A DNA stretch of 64,000 bases from NCBI RefSeq assembly GCF_031458175.1, contig NZ_JAVDXX010000001.1, forward strand, positions 2,108,001-2,172,000. The letters run 5' to 3'. This DNA comes from Pseudoglutamicibacter albus. GTDB taxonomy: Bacteria; Actinomycetota; Actinomycetes; Actinomycetales; Micrococcaceae. This document shows, one piece after another, positions 1 through 9,653 of this stretch. Made by a program: the position numbers and the translations under genes. Positions within the stretch are counted from its first letter, which is position 1, and each line of letters starts with the position of its first letter. Below the pieces are notes generated by a model. That model had not been told where the DNA came from. It was given only the letters and a program-made list of their open reading frames with translations, and did no database searches.

Positions 1-92
1 TCGATACCGAGGGTGTCGAGGGCACGCTGAATCCAGCCGCGGGCAGTGTCTTTCCACCCTGCGGCTTTCCAGGTGTCTTCCCATTCACTCAT
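1..92 (-). CDS. Partial unknown protein (N-terminus only)
   Basis: An open frame reads from an ATG at position 92 to the window edge, giving about 30 residues that begin MSEWEDTWKAAGWKD. It is rich in Trp and charged residues and has no signal peptide. The C-terminal part lies outside the window, so no family can be named. It is in the same orientation as the uracil permease that precedes it. The start has no strong Shine-Dalgarno. A TAAGAT hexamer lies 9 nt before the ATG, slightly further than in the leaderless genes found elsewhere here. Confidence 0.5.
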   Translation of the reverse strand, partial: MSEWEDTWKAAGWKDTARGWIQRALDTLGI

Positions 93-143
93 ATCTGTAC
101 CATCTTAGGTTGGCCCGGCCTTCTTGTGTACCTCTCGGATCTA

Positions 144-1484
144 CTAGCCTAGCTTGCCTGGCTGGGCGCCTTGAGGCTCGTCTACGTGGGTGGGGACGGT
201 CTTACGCCACAACGCAATTCCTCGCATCACGTGATAAATCAGCAGGGTTGCGATGGTTCCCAACGCGATCCCGTCCAGCGTCAGGCCCGCGATCATCAGG
301 ACGTTATCGCCGCCGTTGAGTGCGATCGCGATGATGAGGCCCGCGCCCGCGGTCATGAGGTTGATCGGGTTGCCGAAATCCACTTGGTTTTGAACCCAGA
401 TGCGGGCACCCATGATCCCGATCATCCCGTAGAGCACGATGCCCGCCCCGCCGAGCACGCCCGGAGGGATGGTTGCGATGACGGCCCCGAATTTAGGCAT
501 GAAAGACAACACGATCGCCACGAAACCAGCGATCCAATACGCCGCGGTGGAATACACTCGCGAGGAAGCCATGACGCCGATGTTCTCTGCATAGGTCGTG
601 GTGCCCGAGCCGCCAGCAGAGCCTGCGAGCATGGTCGCAATACCGTCACCCATCAGGGTTTTACCGTTGAGGTGATCGTAGCTTTTGCCCGTCATGACGC
701 CCACGGTGCGGACGTGGCCCACGTTCTCCGCGATCAGGACGAACAGAACCGGCAGGAACAGCAGGATCACGTGCAGATCAAACGTCGGGGTGTGGAACGC
801 TGGCAAACCAACCCACGCGGCCTCCTTGACGGGCGCGAAGTCGATCTCGCCCTGAGGCAGTGCCACGAGGTAGCCGATCACGATGCCCAACAGGATCGAC
901 AACCGTCCCAACATTCCGCGGAACAGAACCGAACAGATTACTACCGCGGCCATCGTGCTGAAGGTCGTGAGCGTGTATTCCTTCATTTTCGGCACGGTCG
1001 AACCGGCAAGGTTAAGCCCGATGAGCGCGACGATGGTCCCCATGACCGCCGGCGGCATGAGCGCGTGAATCCAGCCCGTACCGGTACGGTTGACGATTAC
1101 GCCCACCAAGAACAGAGCGAAACCCGTAACAAGCACACCACCGAGTGCCGCACCGAAGTTGTCGCGGCCAGGCCCCATCGCAGCGCTGACCGGCGCAATG
1201 AACGCGAACGAAGAACCGAGATAACTCGGGATCCGGTTGCCCGTAACCAACAAGAAAATAATGGTTCCAAGCCCCGAGAACAACAGTGTTGTGGTGACAG
1301 GGAAGCCCGTGAGAGCCGGAACTAGAACCGTGGCTCCAAACATCGCCATGACATGCTGAACACCGATGCCGATAGTCTGCGGCCAGTGGAGGCGCTCGTC
1401 CGGGGCAACAGCTGTATTCGGTGAAACCGTGCGGCCATCGCCGTGCACAGTCCAACTGAACACAGGCTTGCTTTTCTTGGACAT
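144..1484 (-). CDS. Uracil/xanthine permease, NCS2 family (UraA-like)
   Basis: A 446-residue polytopic inner-membrane protein of the nucleobase:cation symporter-2 family, predicted to import uracil with protons. Visible family marks are the glutamates in AENVGH (about residue 252) and TYAENIGV (about residue 298), which match the substrate-contacting glutamates of UraA, and the long alternating hydrophobic segments typical of the 14-helix fold. Length is normal for the family. The ATG start is preceded by AGGAAG at good spacing. It is transcribed away from the aldehyde dehydrogenase and may be cotranscribed with the partial gene at the window edge. The substrate could also be xanthine; the glutamate context and length favour uracil. 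Confidence 0.85.
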   Translation of the reverse strand: MSKKSKPVFSWTVHGDGRTVSPNTAVAPDERLHWPQTIGIGVQHVMAMFGATVLVPALTGFPVTTTLLFSGLGTIIFLLVTGNRIPSYLGSSFAFIAPVSAAMGPGRDNFGAALGGVLVTGFALFLVGVIVNRTGTGWIHALMPPAVMGTIVALIGLNLAGSTVPKMKEYTLTTFSTMAAVVICSVLFRGMLGRLSILLGIVIGYLVALPQGEIDFAPVKEAAWVGLPAFHTPTFDLHVILLFLPVLFVLIAENVGHVRTVGVMTGKSYDHLNGKTLMGDGIATMLAGSAGGSGTTTYAENIGVMASSRVYSTAAYWIAGFVAIVLSFMPKFGAVIATIPPGVLGGAGIVLYGMIGIMGARIWVQNQVDFGNPINLMTAGAGLIIAIALNGGDNVLMIAGLTLDGIALGTIATLLIYHVMRGIALWRKTVPTHVDEPQGAQPGKLG

Positions 1485-1613
1485 GGAACTTCCTGAATGG
1501 CGCCAAAAACGGCACCGTTAAAACATGTGGGGCTGAACGAGTATCTTACTCTTCAGTACGCCAAGAAACTAACTCGTAACTCATATGTCCTTGGCCGGCC
1601 GATACCCACCCCA

Positions 1614-1619
1614 TAGGAT
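1614..1619 (+). promoter_or_regulatory. Probable -10 box of a leaderless promoter
   Basis: TAGGAT ends 6 nt before the ATG of the aldehyde dehydrogenase, so transcription would begin at or within a base or two of the start codon. No clear -35 is visible. Confidence 0.5.
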
Positions 1620-1625
1620 CGAAAT

Positions 1626-3065
1626 ATGATGGCCACCAATCAGACTCCCGAGAACGCCGCCCGCATCCGTACCGCCCCAGACGACGCGGAGAACCGCGGG
1701 ATCCAGGAGACCGTGGCGCACCTGCGCGAAGGCGCGCTCTCCCGGATCGCTCACGTGCGTCGCTTCAGGATCGCTCAACTCGATGCTCTCGAGGCGATGC
1801 TCGCTGAAAACCGCGAGGAACTACTCGAAGCGCTCGCGCAAGACCTCGGTAAGTCTGAAACCGAATCCTCCGTGGCCGAGCTGCAGGTTGTTGAAGGCGA
1901 AATCGCGCACGCCCGCCGCCACCTCGATGACTGGATGATGCGCCGCAAAGTATCTTCACCCATCGCGCTCGCGCCAGCATCAGCCACCGTGATGCCGCGG
2001 CCTAAAGGGCTCGTGCTCATCATCTCGCCGTGGAACTACCCCGTGAACCTCACGCTCGCCCCACTCGTAGCAGCGCTCGCGGCGGGCTGCTGCGCCGTGA
2101 TCAAGCCGAGCGAACTCGCGCCAGCCACAGCACAGATCCTGACTGAACTGATCCCTAAATACCTTGACCACCGCACCGTGGCCGTCATCAACGGTGGGGC
2201 AGAGGAAACCCAAGAGCTACTGAAGGAACAGTGGGACCACATTTTCTTCACCGGCTCAGAAAAAGTGGGGCGCATCGTCTACCGTGCCGCAGCCGAACAA
2301 ATGACCCCGTGCACACTCGAACTCGGGGGCAAGAGCCCCGTAGTGGTTGTGGACGGCAACATCAAGACCGCGGCACGGCGCATCGCCTACGGCAAGTTCA
2401 TGAACGCCGGGCAGACATGCGTGGCACCGGACTACATTCTCGCGGTGGGTTCACGCGTGAGCCGGGCGCTGGAAAAAGAACTGCCGGCCGCGATCCAGCA
2501 GTTCTACGGGACAGACCCGCAACAATCCCCGGACTATCCACGCATCATCACCACACGCCACGCAGAACGCCTTAAAGGCTTCCTCGACCAAGGCCGCGTG
2601 GTCACCGGCGGAACCGCCGATATTGAAGACCGCTACATCGCCCCGACCGTGCTTGCCGATGTTGAGCCGGACCAGCCCGTGATGCAAGAAGAGATCTTCG
2701 GGCCCATCCTGCCGATCATCACGGTGGAAACCTTCGATGACGCCCTCGACTTCATCGAAGACAGGCCAGACCCGCTGGCCGCCTACCTGTTCTCAGGCAA
2801 GGCAGGGCTCCAGCGGATCTTCGAAGACTACGTGCGCGCAGGCGGGGTGTGCATCAACGCGACCGTGATCCAACTAGCGATCCCGTCCCTACCATTCGGC
2901 GGCATCGGAGCCTCCGGGATCGGTCAGTACCACGGCAAAGCCGGCTTCGACGAGTTCAGCCAAGACCGCCCAACCCTCTCCAAGCCGCTGCGCTTCGATA
3001 CCCTGCGGGTCGCCTACCCGCCATATAAGGGAACCAAATCGAAGCTCCTCAAAGAGCTGCTGTAG
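1626..3065 (+). CDS. NAD(P)-dependent aldehyde dehydrogenase, class 3-like
   Basis: A 479-residue soluble dehydrogenase that oxidises an aldehyde to its carboxylate. The general base lies in ELGGKSP (about residue 231) and the nucleophilic cysteine in [11 protein letters not shown] (about residue 264). The cofactor-binding SPWNYP and KPSE motifs are present. The [11 protein letters not shown] context and the C-terminal YPPYKG segment are features of class 3/fatty- or aromatic-aldehyde enzymes, so the substrate is probably a hydrophobic aldehyde; this is inference. Two ATGs stand side by side at 1626 and 1629. A TAGGAT hexamer 6 nt upstream suggests a leaderless message. The gene ends 4 nt from the convergent amidase gene. 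Confidence 0.88.
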   Translation: MMATNQTPENAARIRTAPDDAENRGIQETVAHLREGALSRIAHVRRFRIAQLDALEAMLAENREELLEALAQDLGKSETESSVAELQVVEGEIAHARRHLDDWMMRRKVSSPIALAPASATVMPRPKGLVLIISPWNYPVNLTLAPLVAALAAGCCAVIKPSELAPATAQILTELIPKYLDHRTVAVINGGAEETQELLKEQWDHIFFTGSEKVGRIVYRAAAEQMTPCTLELGGKSPVVVVDGNIKTAARRIAYGKFMNAGQTCVAPDYILAVGSRVSRALEKELPAAIQQFYGTDPQQSPDYPRIITTRHAERLKGFLDQGRVVTGGTADIEDRYIAPTVLADVEPDQPVMQEEIFGPILPIITVETFDDALDFIEDRPDPLAAYLFSGKAGLQRIFEDYVRAGGVCINATVIQLAIPSLPFGGIGASGIGQYHGKAGFDEFSQDRPTLSKPLRFDTLRVAYPPYKGTKSKLLKELL

Positions 3066-3069
3066 GGAG

Positions 3070-4662
3070 CTAGATCAGGCCGGCTGAAGCCAACTCACGC
3101 TGCATGAGAGCCGCGATGCACAACAGGTGGACCTCCGAACCCATCCGGCCAATCAACTGAGCCGACATCGAGAACCCATCAGGGGTCCACCCCACCGGAA
3201 CCGTCACGGCCGGAACCCCAGCCACGTTCACCATCGACGTGTACGGGGTATACAGGCACTGTAAGCGGTAATCCGTCTCGGCATCGTTGTCGGTGAAATA
3301 ACCGAGCGGCGGCGGGGTTTCAGCCATCGCAGGAGTCACCACGACATCGAAGGAACCCCACGCGGTGGACATCGAACCACCGATCTCCAGAAGCCGCTCG
3401 TTGGCCCGTTCTTGTTCGTTCTCTGAGCGGGCCTGCGCCTCCGCACGGAAGGACGCCGCCAACTCGCCCAGCTTGTCCTCATACGGGATCGGAGTGCGCC
3501 CCAACCAGGCCGTCCACACCTTCCGGAAAGTTTCGTCATAATCACTCGGGGCCTGCCACGGGGACTCCTCGACATCGGCACCCAGGCGTTCCAGAACCGC
3601 GCAAGCCCGCGCAAACGCGGCCTCAGCGGCAGCAGAAATCTCAACCGGCAACGCGGAATCGAAAGCGCTGGTGCGCGTGAAACCCACATGCAACCCAGCC
3701 AGGCCCTCCGAATGATCCAACGTAGCTTCTACGGAATCCAGCGCCGGGGTAGCGGAATGGCCAGCGGCCAGCCGCGAACGGTCAAAAAGCAATCCATCCA
3801 GCATCAACGCGGCATCCCGTGCATCTCGACCCAACGGGCCAGTGACCGATAGCTTCGGAGCACCCCAACGGTCGATCGGTGACGCCGCACCGGTTTCATC
3901 CGTGATGTCTTCGACCATCGCGCCGCGGCCCAACTTCAGACCAATCAGCCCGGTGGCTGAAGCCGGAATGCGAACCGAACCCCCACCATCACTACCCGGA
4001 GCGACCGGCATCAAACCGCCAGTAACTGCCGCCGCAGACCCACCCGAAGAACCGCCGGGAGTCCGGGAAATATCCAAAGGGTTCTTAGCCGGCGGAAGGA
4101 TCGGGTTCTCCGAATGGCACGAAAGCAGAAACTCCGGAACCGAGGTCTTAGCAAACAGATTCGCCCCAGCTGAACGCAAACGCGCAGCATGTAGCCCATC
4201 CTCGCCCGCCACTACATGGTCCATCGAGGCGGAACCATACGTAGTAGGCAGACCGGCAATATCGAGGCCATCCTTCAACCCCATCGGCAAGCCAAGCAAC
4301 GGCGGAACCCGCTTACCCAGGGAAGCCGCTGAGGTCGCTGAAGACGATGACGCTGAGTCACCGCCCGTAGAGTCACTGCCGCTGGAGTTAGCGCCGTCGG
4401 CCGGGCTGCCGGATGAGTCCCGGTAACCAGCCAGCGCATCGTCGGCTTCACGCGCTTGCGCCAGCAACATGTCCTCATCCCACGTCACGACAGCGTTCAG
4501 GTCAGGGTTCTTAGACCGCACCCGTTCAGCAACATCGTGGGCAAGCTCACCCGCGGAAACTTCGCCCGCAAGCAAGCTGTTTCTCAACTGGACGGCCAAC
4601 GGCAAACCATCATCAACCCTGCGCGGAACACCAGACAACGCTTCTGGAATCTCAAAACTCAT
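3070..4662 (-). CDS. Amidase signature family protein
   Basis: A hydrolase of the amidase signature family, about 530 residues from the ATG chosen here. The Lys-cisSer-Ser triad is visible: Lys in GLKDGLDIAG (about residue 129), Ser in GGSSGGSAAA (about residue 206) and Ser in DGGGSVRIPAS (about residue 227). It would cleave a linear amide; GatA is less likely because no gatB/gatC is adjacent and the C-terminus differs. A Ser/Gly/Asp-rich insertion of about 40 residues sits just before the catalytic Lys region (about 4310-4430) and is unusual. In-frame starts exist upstream (GTG 4692, ATG 4683); ATG 4662 is preferred because family N-termini begin near there. No strong Shine-Dalgarno supports any of them. 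Confidence 0.85.
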   Translation of the reverse strand: MSFEIPEALSGVPRRVDDGLPLAVQLRNSLLAGEVSAGELAHDVAERVRSKNPDLNAVVTWDEDMLLAQAREADDALAGYRDSSGSPADGANSSGSDSTGGDSASSSSATSAASLGKRVPPLLGLPMGLKDGLDIAGLPTTYGSASMDHVVAGEDGLHAARLRSAGANLFAKTSVPEFLLSCHSENPILPPAKNPLDISRTPGGSSGGSAAAVTGGLMPVAPGSDGGGSVRIPASATGLIGLKLGRGAMVEDITDETGAASPIDRWGAPKLSVTGPLGRDARDAALMLDGLLFDRSRLAAGHSATPALDSVEATLDHSEGLAGLHVGFTRTSAFDSALPVEISAAAEAAFARACAVLERLGADVEESPWQAPSDYDETFRKVWTAWLGRTPIPYEDKLGELAASFRAEAQARSENEQERANERLLEIGGSMSTAWGSFDVVVTPAMAETPPPLGYFTDNDAETDYRLQCLYTPYTSMVNVAGVPAVTVPVGWTPDGFSMSAQLIGRMGSEVHLLCIAALMQRELASAGLI

Positions 4663-4775
4663 ACACCCATGATGCCAACCCATATCCACCACGTCACACG
4701 AACGCCACGAAAACTAACACCACCCTGAAAACAAATCGCACAGAGAGGCTCGATACAGTGGGAAATCTGTAGGCT

Positions 4776-4838
4776 GGGAACCACCGGCACCCGGACACAC
4801 AGTTTCCGGGGCACGCAACACAGCTACCGGGACACCGT
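4776..4838. repeat. Degenerate tandem repeat, about 21 bp x 3
   Basis: Two units starting ACACAG (4797-4817 and 4818-4838) share most positions, including a CCGGG core. A more diverged unit with CCGG lies just before them (4776-4796). The array fills the spacer between a TAGGCT hexamer (4770-4775) and the rhodanese gene. Confidence 0.6.
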
Positions 4839-4854
4839 CAGCAAGGAGCACAGC

Positions 4855-5184
4855 ATGTCAGACCTCTTCGAAAACGTCAGCGTCAGCGACGTCCCAGATG
4901 GTGCAGCCATCCTCGATGTCCGCGAACAAGACGAATGGGACGCAGGGCATATCGTCGGGGCACGCCACCTCCCACTCAGCGAACTCATGCAGCGTTACGA
5001 AGAGCTCGATCCGGATGAGGACCTCTACATCGTGTGCCGCACCGGTGGCCGTTCGATGCAGGCTTGCGGCTGGCTCGCGAACCAGGGCTACAGCGTCTTC
5101 AACATCGCTGGTGGGTCCGGCGCATGGCTTGATGCCGGCAAACCCATCGAAAGCGACAACGGAGAAACCCCGCGCATCAAATAG
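4855..5184 (+). CDS. Single-domain rhodanese-like protein
   Basis: A 109-residue cytoplasmic protein made of one rhodanese domain, which moves sulfane sulfur through a cysteine persulfide. The loop VCRTGGRS carries the catalytic Cys61, and the N-terminal LDVREQDEWDAGHI motif is typical of the fold. The partner is unknown. Start ATG has AAGGAG at correct spacing. It is divergent from the amidase and stands upstream of pheA, separated by a repeat-bearing spacer, so cotranscription with pheA is possible but not shown. Confidence 0.88.
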   Translation: MSDLFENVSVSDVPDGAAILDVREQDEWDAGHIVGARHLPLSELMQRYEELDPDEDLYIVCRTGGRSMQACGWLANQGYSVFNIAGGSGAWLDAGKPIESDNGETPRIK

Positions 5185-5210
5185 GGCAGCGCCGGATATG
5201 AGACAACACT

Positions 5211-5264
5211 GTGCATGCCTACCAAACCGTGCATGCATACCAAACTGTGTATGTCCACCAAGGC
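5211..5264. repeat. Tandem repeat, 18 bp x 3, upstream of pheA
   Basis: Three head-to-tail 18-bp units: 5211-5228, 5229-5246 and 5247-5264. The first two differ at two positions (consensus GTGCATGCATACCAAACY); the third is more diverged (GTGTATGTCCACCAAGGC). The array lies about 45 bp before the pheA start. The frame stays open through it, but the encoded residues are not part of known PheA proteins. Confidence 0.75.
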
Positions 5265-5312
5265 ATACACAGGCGTTGTATGTCGGATTGCTTATATAAG
5301 GACAGAGTGAGC

Positions 5313-6287
5313 GTGAAATACACCTATCTGGGACCAGCCGGAACCTTCTGCGAACAAGCCCTCCTGACACTGCCGGGGCCCGCCGCGGAACCGGAACACA
5401 ACCGGATCCCGGCCACCAACGTGGACGCAGCACTCCAGCTAGTTCGCACAGGTGAGGTTGATGCGGCCGTTGTGCCGATCGAAAACTCCGTTGAGGGCGG
5501 GGTCTCCGCGACCCTCGATGCGATCGCCGCAGGGGATTCGCTCCACATCGTCGCAGAAGCCGTGATCCCCGTGACCTTCCAGCTCGCCGCATTGCCAGAA
5601 ATCAACGCCCTCGACCAGATCCGCACCATCTCAACCCACGGCCACGCGTGGGCCCAATGCCGGCAATGGGCGCAGAACGCGATCCCGGAGGTCAACTTTC
5701 TGCCCGCATCATCCACCGCGGCAGGCGCGCTCGGCCTCCTCGAAGACAACCCCGCCTACCAAGCGGCAATCTGCTCACCCTTGGTCGCCCAACGCCACAA
5801 CCTCAACGTCCTAGCTGAAGGCATCGAAGACAACCAAGGCGCGGTCACCCGCTTCGTCATGGTCCAAAAACCCGGCCGCATCCCAGGGCCGACCGGGTCC
5901 GATAAGTCCACCATCGTCGTCGAACTCACCCACGACCGCCCCGGCGGCCTGCGTGAAATCCTCGACCACTTCGCAACCCGCGGCGTGAACCTCACCCGCA
6001 TCGAATCCCGCCCCACAGGCCTGGGACTTGGCCAATACTTCTTCTCGATCGACCTCGAAGGCCACATCAGCGAACCCCGCGTCGTAGAAGTGCTCCACGG
6101 CCTCCACCGCATCAGCACCTACATCCGCTTCCTCGGCTCCTACCCATCCGCAACCCCGATAGTCGTCAACGTTCCACCACACGCAACCCCCGAGGCCTAT
6201 CAAGCCGCCGACGCCTGGCTCAACGACATCCTGACAAGCGGCAACCAGGCCGATGCCACCCAAACAGACGGCAACCAGGCGAGGTAG
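5313..6287 (+). CDS. pheA: Prephenate dehydratase
   Basis: Converts prephenate to phenylpyruvate in phenylalanine synthesis. The 324-residue protein has the N-terminal catalytic domain (YLGPAGTFCEQAL at the start, the TRF triad at about residue 178) and a C-terminal ACT domain (about 203-280) with GGLREIL and ESRP, which bind phenylalanine for feedback inhibition. It is monofunctional, with no chorismate mutase domain, as is usual in actinobacteria. The GTG at 5313 gives the family N-terminus; GTG 5307 is two codons upstream and also possible. AAGGA lies at 5298-5302. The frame extends upstream through the 18-bp repeats, but those residues have no counterpart in the family. It ends 4 nt from the convergent lipid-kinase gene. 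Confidence 0.92.
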   Translation: MKYTYLGPAGTFCEQALLTLPGPAAEPEHNRIPATNVDAALQLVRTGEVDAAVVPIENSVEGGVSATLDAIAAGDSLHIVAEAVIPVTFQLAALPEINALDQIRTISTHGHAWAQCRQWAQNAIPEVNFLPASSTAAGALGLLEDNPAYQAAICSPLVAQRHNLNVLAEGIEDNQGAVTRFVMVQKPGRIPGPTGSDKSTIVVELTHDRPGGLREILDHFATRGVNLTRIESRPTGLGLGQYFFSIDLEGHISEPRVVEVLHGLHRISTYIRFLGSYPSATPIVVNVPPHATPEAYQAADAWLNDILTSGNQADATQTDGNQAR

Positions 6288-6291
6288 TCGC

Positions 6292-7296
6292 CTAACTACG
6301 CAGAGAATTCAGGGCCTTACGGAAACCGCGCGGCAGCATCGCAAGCAAATCCCCACCAGGAGCACACCGATCCACAGGGCGCGGAACCCGCAAAGTCAGC
6401 GCATGCTTGACAACCTCAGTCGTCATGGTCGTGACCTTACCCACCGGGTCACCATCAATCTGAGCCATCACCGGCTTCAAAGGACGCACCGAAATCTTCC
6501 GCATCTGAACATGCGCCATCAACCGGGTGCGCAAACGCTTATGCCACAACGTCTTCACACCCACAATCGACCACCCCAACGCAGTACGCGGCCTATACAA
6601 CACAACATCCTGCACACCATCAGACATCGAAGCACCCGGCGCGAACTCGATACCACCCTGAATGTAGCCAGCGTTCGCCATCACAATCGTGCGGAAATCA
6701 ACCGTCTCCCACGCACCATCATCAATCCGCACACGAGCCTCCTTAGGGAAACCCGCTAACCGCTGCAAACCAGCCGCAACATAAGCCCCCGGACCAATCA
6801 GCCTCTTCAACCGGGAATTCGTGTTCGACATGACCTCCGCATCGATCCCCACACCAGCAGCGACCAAACTCAACTGCGAATCCACAGACTTATCCGGGCC
6901 CACCAACTCAACCCGCAAGGCATCCACCCGATACGTCTCCCCCAACAACGCCGTACGGATAGCGCCTGAAACATCGTCCGGATCAATACCCACATTCCGG
7001 GCCAACAAATTACCCGTCCCCAACGGCAAAACAGCTAACTCAACATCGCCACGCCCCACCAAATACTCAGCGACCAACCGAACCGTACCGTCACCGCCAC
7101 CAACAACAATCAGATCAGCGCCCGTAGCCAACGCCTCCGCAGCCTGCCCAGCCCCCGGATCATCCTCCGTCGTCTCAAAAAACAAAGGCTCCGCAATACC
7201 CTCCGCCAGCGCAACCTCACGGAACTCATCGCGGATGGCCTCCAAACCGGGCTTACCGCCATTCAAAATCACCGCAGGCTGAACCAACGAACCCAC
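6292..7296 (-). CDS. Diacylglycerol kinase catalytic domain protein
   Basis: A 334-residue protein with the DAGK catalytic domain: [14 protein letters not shown] (about residues 64-77) forms the nucleotide-binding loop and [12 protein letters not shown] (about 88-99) is the second conserved motif. It probably phosphorylates a lipid such as diacylglycerol or a related lipid, as for DgkB/YegS-like proteins; the exact substrate cannot be read from the sequence. The GTG at 7296 is chosen because GGAAGG lies 5 nt upstream; a TTG at 7299 is too close to that site. It is divergent from serS and convergent with pheA. Confidence 0.82.
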   Translation of the reverse strand: MGSLVQPAVILNGGKPGLEAIRDEFREVALAEGIAEPLFFETTEDDPGAGQAAEALATGADLIVVGGGDGTVRLVAEYLVGRGDVELAVLPLGTGNLLARNVGIDPDDVSGAIRTALLGETYRVDALRVELVGPDKSVDSQLSLVAAGVGIDAEVMSNTNSRLKRLIGPGAYVAAGLQRLAGFPKEARVRIDDGAWETVDFRTIVMANAGYIQGGIEFAPGASMSDGVQDVVLYRPRTALGWSIVGVKTLWHKRLRTRLMAHVQMRKISVRPLKPVMAQIDGDPVGKVTTMTTEVVKHALTLRVPRPVDRCAPGGDLLAMLPRGFRKALNSLRS

Positions 7297-7420
7297 CAAA
7301 ACCTTCCACTACAACAACCACAAACAGACACAAACGTGCCGTCCCCATAGATTACCGACCAAGCCACCATCCTGTGAACCACATAAGACACAACAAACCC
7401 GTCAAGAAGACCGTGACAGG

Positions 7421-7426
7421 TAGGCT
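7421..7426 (+). promoter_or_regulatory. Probable -10 box of leaderless serS
   Basis: TAGGCT ends 7 nt before the serS ATG. The same hexamer at nearly the same distance precedes folE and the last gene of the window. Confidence 0.55.
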
Positions 7427-7433
7427 TATAACC

Positions 7434-8726
7434 ATGATCGACTTGAAAGACCTGGCCGAAAACCCAGAGAAATACCGTGCATCCCAACGCGCCCGCGAAG
7501 CCGACGAACAACTCGTCGATCGCGTTCTCACGGCCGACGCCGAACGCCGCAGCGCGCTCGCCGAGTTCGAAACACTGAGAGCAGAACAAAAAGCGTTCGG
7601 CAAAAAAGTCGCCCAAGCCACAGGCGAAGAAAAACAAGCCCTCCTCGAAGGCGTGAAACAACTCGCAGGCCAAGTCAAAACAGCAGAAGCCGCCGCCAAC
7701 ACAGCCCAAGAACAGCGCGATACGATCGCCGCATCGTTCCCCAACCTCATCATCGACGGCATCCCAACCGGCGGCGAAGACGACTACACCGTCCTCAAAA
7801 CCGTAGGAACCCCACGCGACTTTAGCGCCGAAGGATTCGAGCCACGCGACCACCTCGAACTCGGTGAAATTCTCGGGGCCATCGACATGGAACGCGGCGC
7901 GAAAGTATCCGGCTCCCGCTTCTACTTCCTCAAAGGAGTAGGCGCACGCCTTGAAATGGCGCTCATCAACATGGGTATGGACCTCGCGCTACGCAACGGC
8001 TTCGAGCCGATCATCACCCCAACTCTCGTACGCCCACAAACCATGCGCGGTACCGGCTTCGACGTCGAACACGACGACGAAATCTACCGGCTCGAAAAAG
8101 ACGACCTCTACCTCGTCGGAACATCCGAAGTCGCACTCGCCGGCTACCACGCCGACGAAATCCTCGACCTCACCGCCGGCCCCCTCAAATACGCCGGCTA
8201 CTCCACCTGCTACCGCCGCGAAGCCGGCTCCGCAGGCAAAGACACCCGCGGCATCATCCGCGTACACCAGTTCAACAAACTCGAAATGTTCGTCTACTGC
8301 CAGCAAGAACAAGCAGAAGAACTCCACGAACAACTGCTCGCCTGGGAAGAAGAAATGCTGCAGTCCCTCGGGCTCGCTTACCGCGTCATCGACACCGCGG
8401 CAGGCGACCTCGGAACCAGTGCGGCACGCAAATTCGACTGCGAAGCCTGGGTACCAACCCAAGGAACCTACCGCGAACTGACCTCCACATCGAACTGCAC
8501 CACATTCCAGGCCCGCCGCCTCAACATCCGCGAACGCGTCACCGACGTCGAAGGCAAGAACAAAGGCACCCGCTCCGTAGCAACACTGAACGGGACGCTG
8601 GCAACCACCCGCTGGATCGTCGCGATCCTCGAAACCCACCAGAACGCCGACGGCTCCGTGACCATCCCAGAAGTCCTGCGCCCATACATGGGCGGAATGG
8701 AAAAACTCGAACCCATCCAGCGCTGA
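7434..8726 (+). CDS. serS: Serine--tRNA ligase
   Basis: Charges tRNA-Ser with serine. The 430-residue protein has the N-terminal coiled-coil arm (about residues 25-105, rich in Glu/Lys/Ala), then the class II core with [15 protein letters not shown], the motif 2 strand around [17 protein letters not shown] and the serine-site [13 protein letters not shown]. The frame is open further upstream, but MIDLKDL is the family N-terminus and TAGGCT 7 nt before it fits a leaderless message. The last codons and the stop are part of an exact 19-bp tandem duplication (8709-8746). Confidence 0.95.
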   Translation: MIDLKDLAENPEKYRASQRAREADEQLVDRVLTADAERRSALAEFETLRAEQKAFGKKVAQATGEEKQALLEGVKQLAGQVKTAEAAANTAQEQRDTIAASFPNLIIDGIPTGGEDDYTVLKTVGTPRDFSAEGFEPRDHLELGEILGAIDMERGAKVSGSRFYFLKGVGARLEMALINMGMDLALRNGFEPIITPTLVRPQTMRGTGFDVEHDDEIYRLEKDDLYLVGTSEVALAGYHADEILDLTAGPLKYAGYSTCYRREAGSAGKDTRGIIRVHQFNKLEMFVYCQQEQAEELHEQLLAWEEEMLQSLGLAYRVIDTAAGDLGTSAARKFDCEAWVPTQGTYRELTSTSNCTTFQARRLNIRERVTDVEGKNKGTRSVATLNGTLATTRWIVAILETHQNADGSVTIPEVLRPYMGGMEKLEPIQR

Positions 8727-8746
8727 AGAACCCATCCAGCGCTGAA
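8709..8746. repeat. Exact 19-bp tandem duplication across the serS stop
   Basis: GAACCCATCCAGCGCTGAA occurs twice head to tail (8709-8727 and 8728-8746) with no mismatch. The serS TGA stop (8724-8726) lies inside the first copy, so the terminal codons and stop are duplicated. Confidence 0.9.
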
Positions 8747-8807
8747 GACGCACCATCACCTTGAGGGCCCGCCCAATAACGAAACCCCGCTGAAAGAGCA
8801 GGTTGAA

Positions 8808-9653
8808 ATGAGTGAGCTTGAGATGACAAAGGTTGAGACAATCGAGACTGGGAACCCTGAGCACAGTCGGTACATGATCTGCCTGGATGTAGACGGCACC
8901 ATCGTTGACCATTCAGGTGAACTCTTCGAACCCGTCCGTGAGGCCGTCCACGCAGTGAGGCGGGCGGGCCACGAAGTGATCATCGCTACCGGCCGCTCGC
9001 TTCCAGCAACCTTGCCGGTCGCGGAAGCCTTAGGCATCGATAAAGGCCACGTGATCTCCTCCAACGGTGGGGTCACAGCCCAACTCGACCCCACGTATTC
9101 GCGCGGGTTCTCCGTTGTCGACCGGAGAACCTTCGACCCGGAACCCGCACTGAGGGCCCTCCAGGAAGCCCTGCCGGTAGCGAAGTTCGCCATCGAAACA
9201 GACACCGGAGACTTCCTCTCAACCGAACGTTTCCAAGACGCCAGCTTCGGCGTCCAAGCCCGCGGCGTGAGCCTAGAGGAGATGATGCAAGCCGATGCGG
9301 TGCGGCTCGTCGTGTTCTCAACCGACTCAACCGCTGAGGACTTCGGCCGCGCCGTCGAAGGCATCGGCCTATCCGGGGTGACCTATGCGGTCGGCTGGTC
9401 CGCGTGGCTCGACATCGCAGCCCACGGCGTCACGAAAGGCTCCGCACTCGAAGCGCTACGTTCACGGCTTGGCTTCCCGATCGAAAAGACCGTGGCGGTC
9501 GGGGACGGCCGCAACGACATCGAAATGCTCGCCTGGGCCGGACGCGGCGTGGCCATGGGCCAAGCAGTCGAAGAAGTCCGCGCCGCCGCCGGTGAAGTCA
9601 CAGGCCATGTGGACGAGCACGGGCTCGCCGACGTCCTCAACTCGCTGCTTTAG
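8808..9653 (+). CDS. Cof-type HAD superfamily phosphatase
   Basis: A 281-residue cytosolic phosphatase of the HAD superfamily, Cof/type IIB group, acting on small phosphorylated metabolites such as sugar or cofactor phosphates. Motif I is DVDGT (about residues 27-31), motif II is ATGRS, the conserved Lys lies in VTKGSAL and motif IV is VGDGRNDIEML (about 230-240). The substrate cannot be deduced. The ATG at 8808 gives about 20 residues before motif I; AGG about 7 nt upstream is a modest ribosome site. It overlaps the convergent LysR gene by 4 bp at the stops. Confidence 0.87.
   Translation: MSELEMTKVETIETGNPEHSRYMICLDVDGTIVDHSGELFEPVREAVHAVRRAGHEVIIATGRSLPATLPVAEALGIDKGHVISSNGGVTAQLDPTYSRGFSVVDRRTFDPEPALRALQEALPVAKFAIETDTGDFLSTERFQDASFGVQARGVSLEEMMQADAVRLVVFSTDSTAEDFGRAVEGIGLSGVTYAVGWSAWLDIAAHGVTKGSALEALRSRLGFPIEKTVAVGDGRNDIEMLAWAGRGVAMGQAVEEVRAAAGEVTGHVDEHGLADVLNSLL

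Noticed and set aside
171-1325. 384-codon frame on the plus strand opposite the uracil permease
   Set aside because: It is very rich in Arg, His and Asp, typical of an antisense shadow; the permease frame has clear family motifs.
4275-4478. Frameshift or broken amidase because of the low-complexity Ser/Gly/Asp stretch
   Set aside because: The main frame continues intact through the stretch and all three catalytic residues are in one frame.
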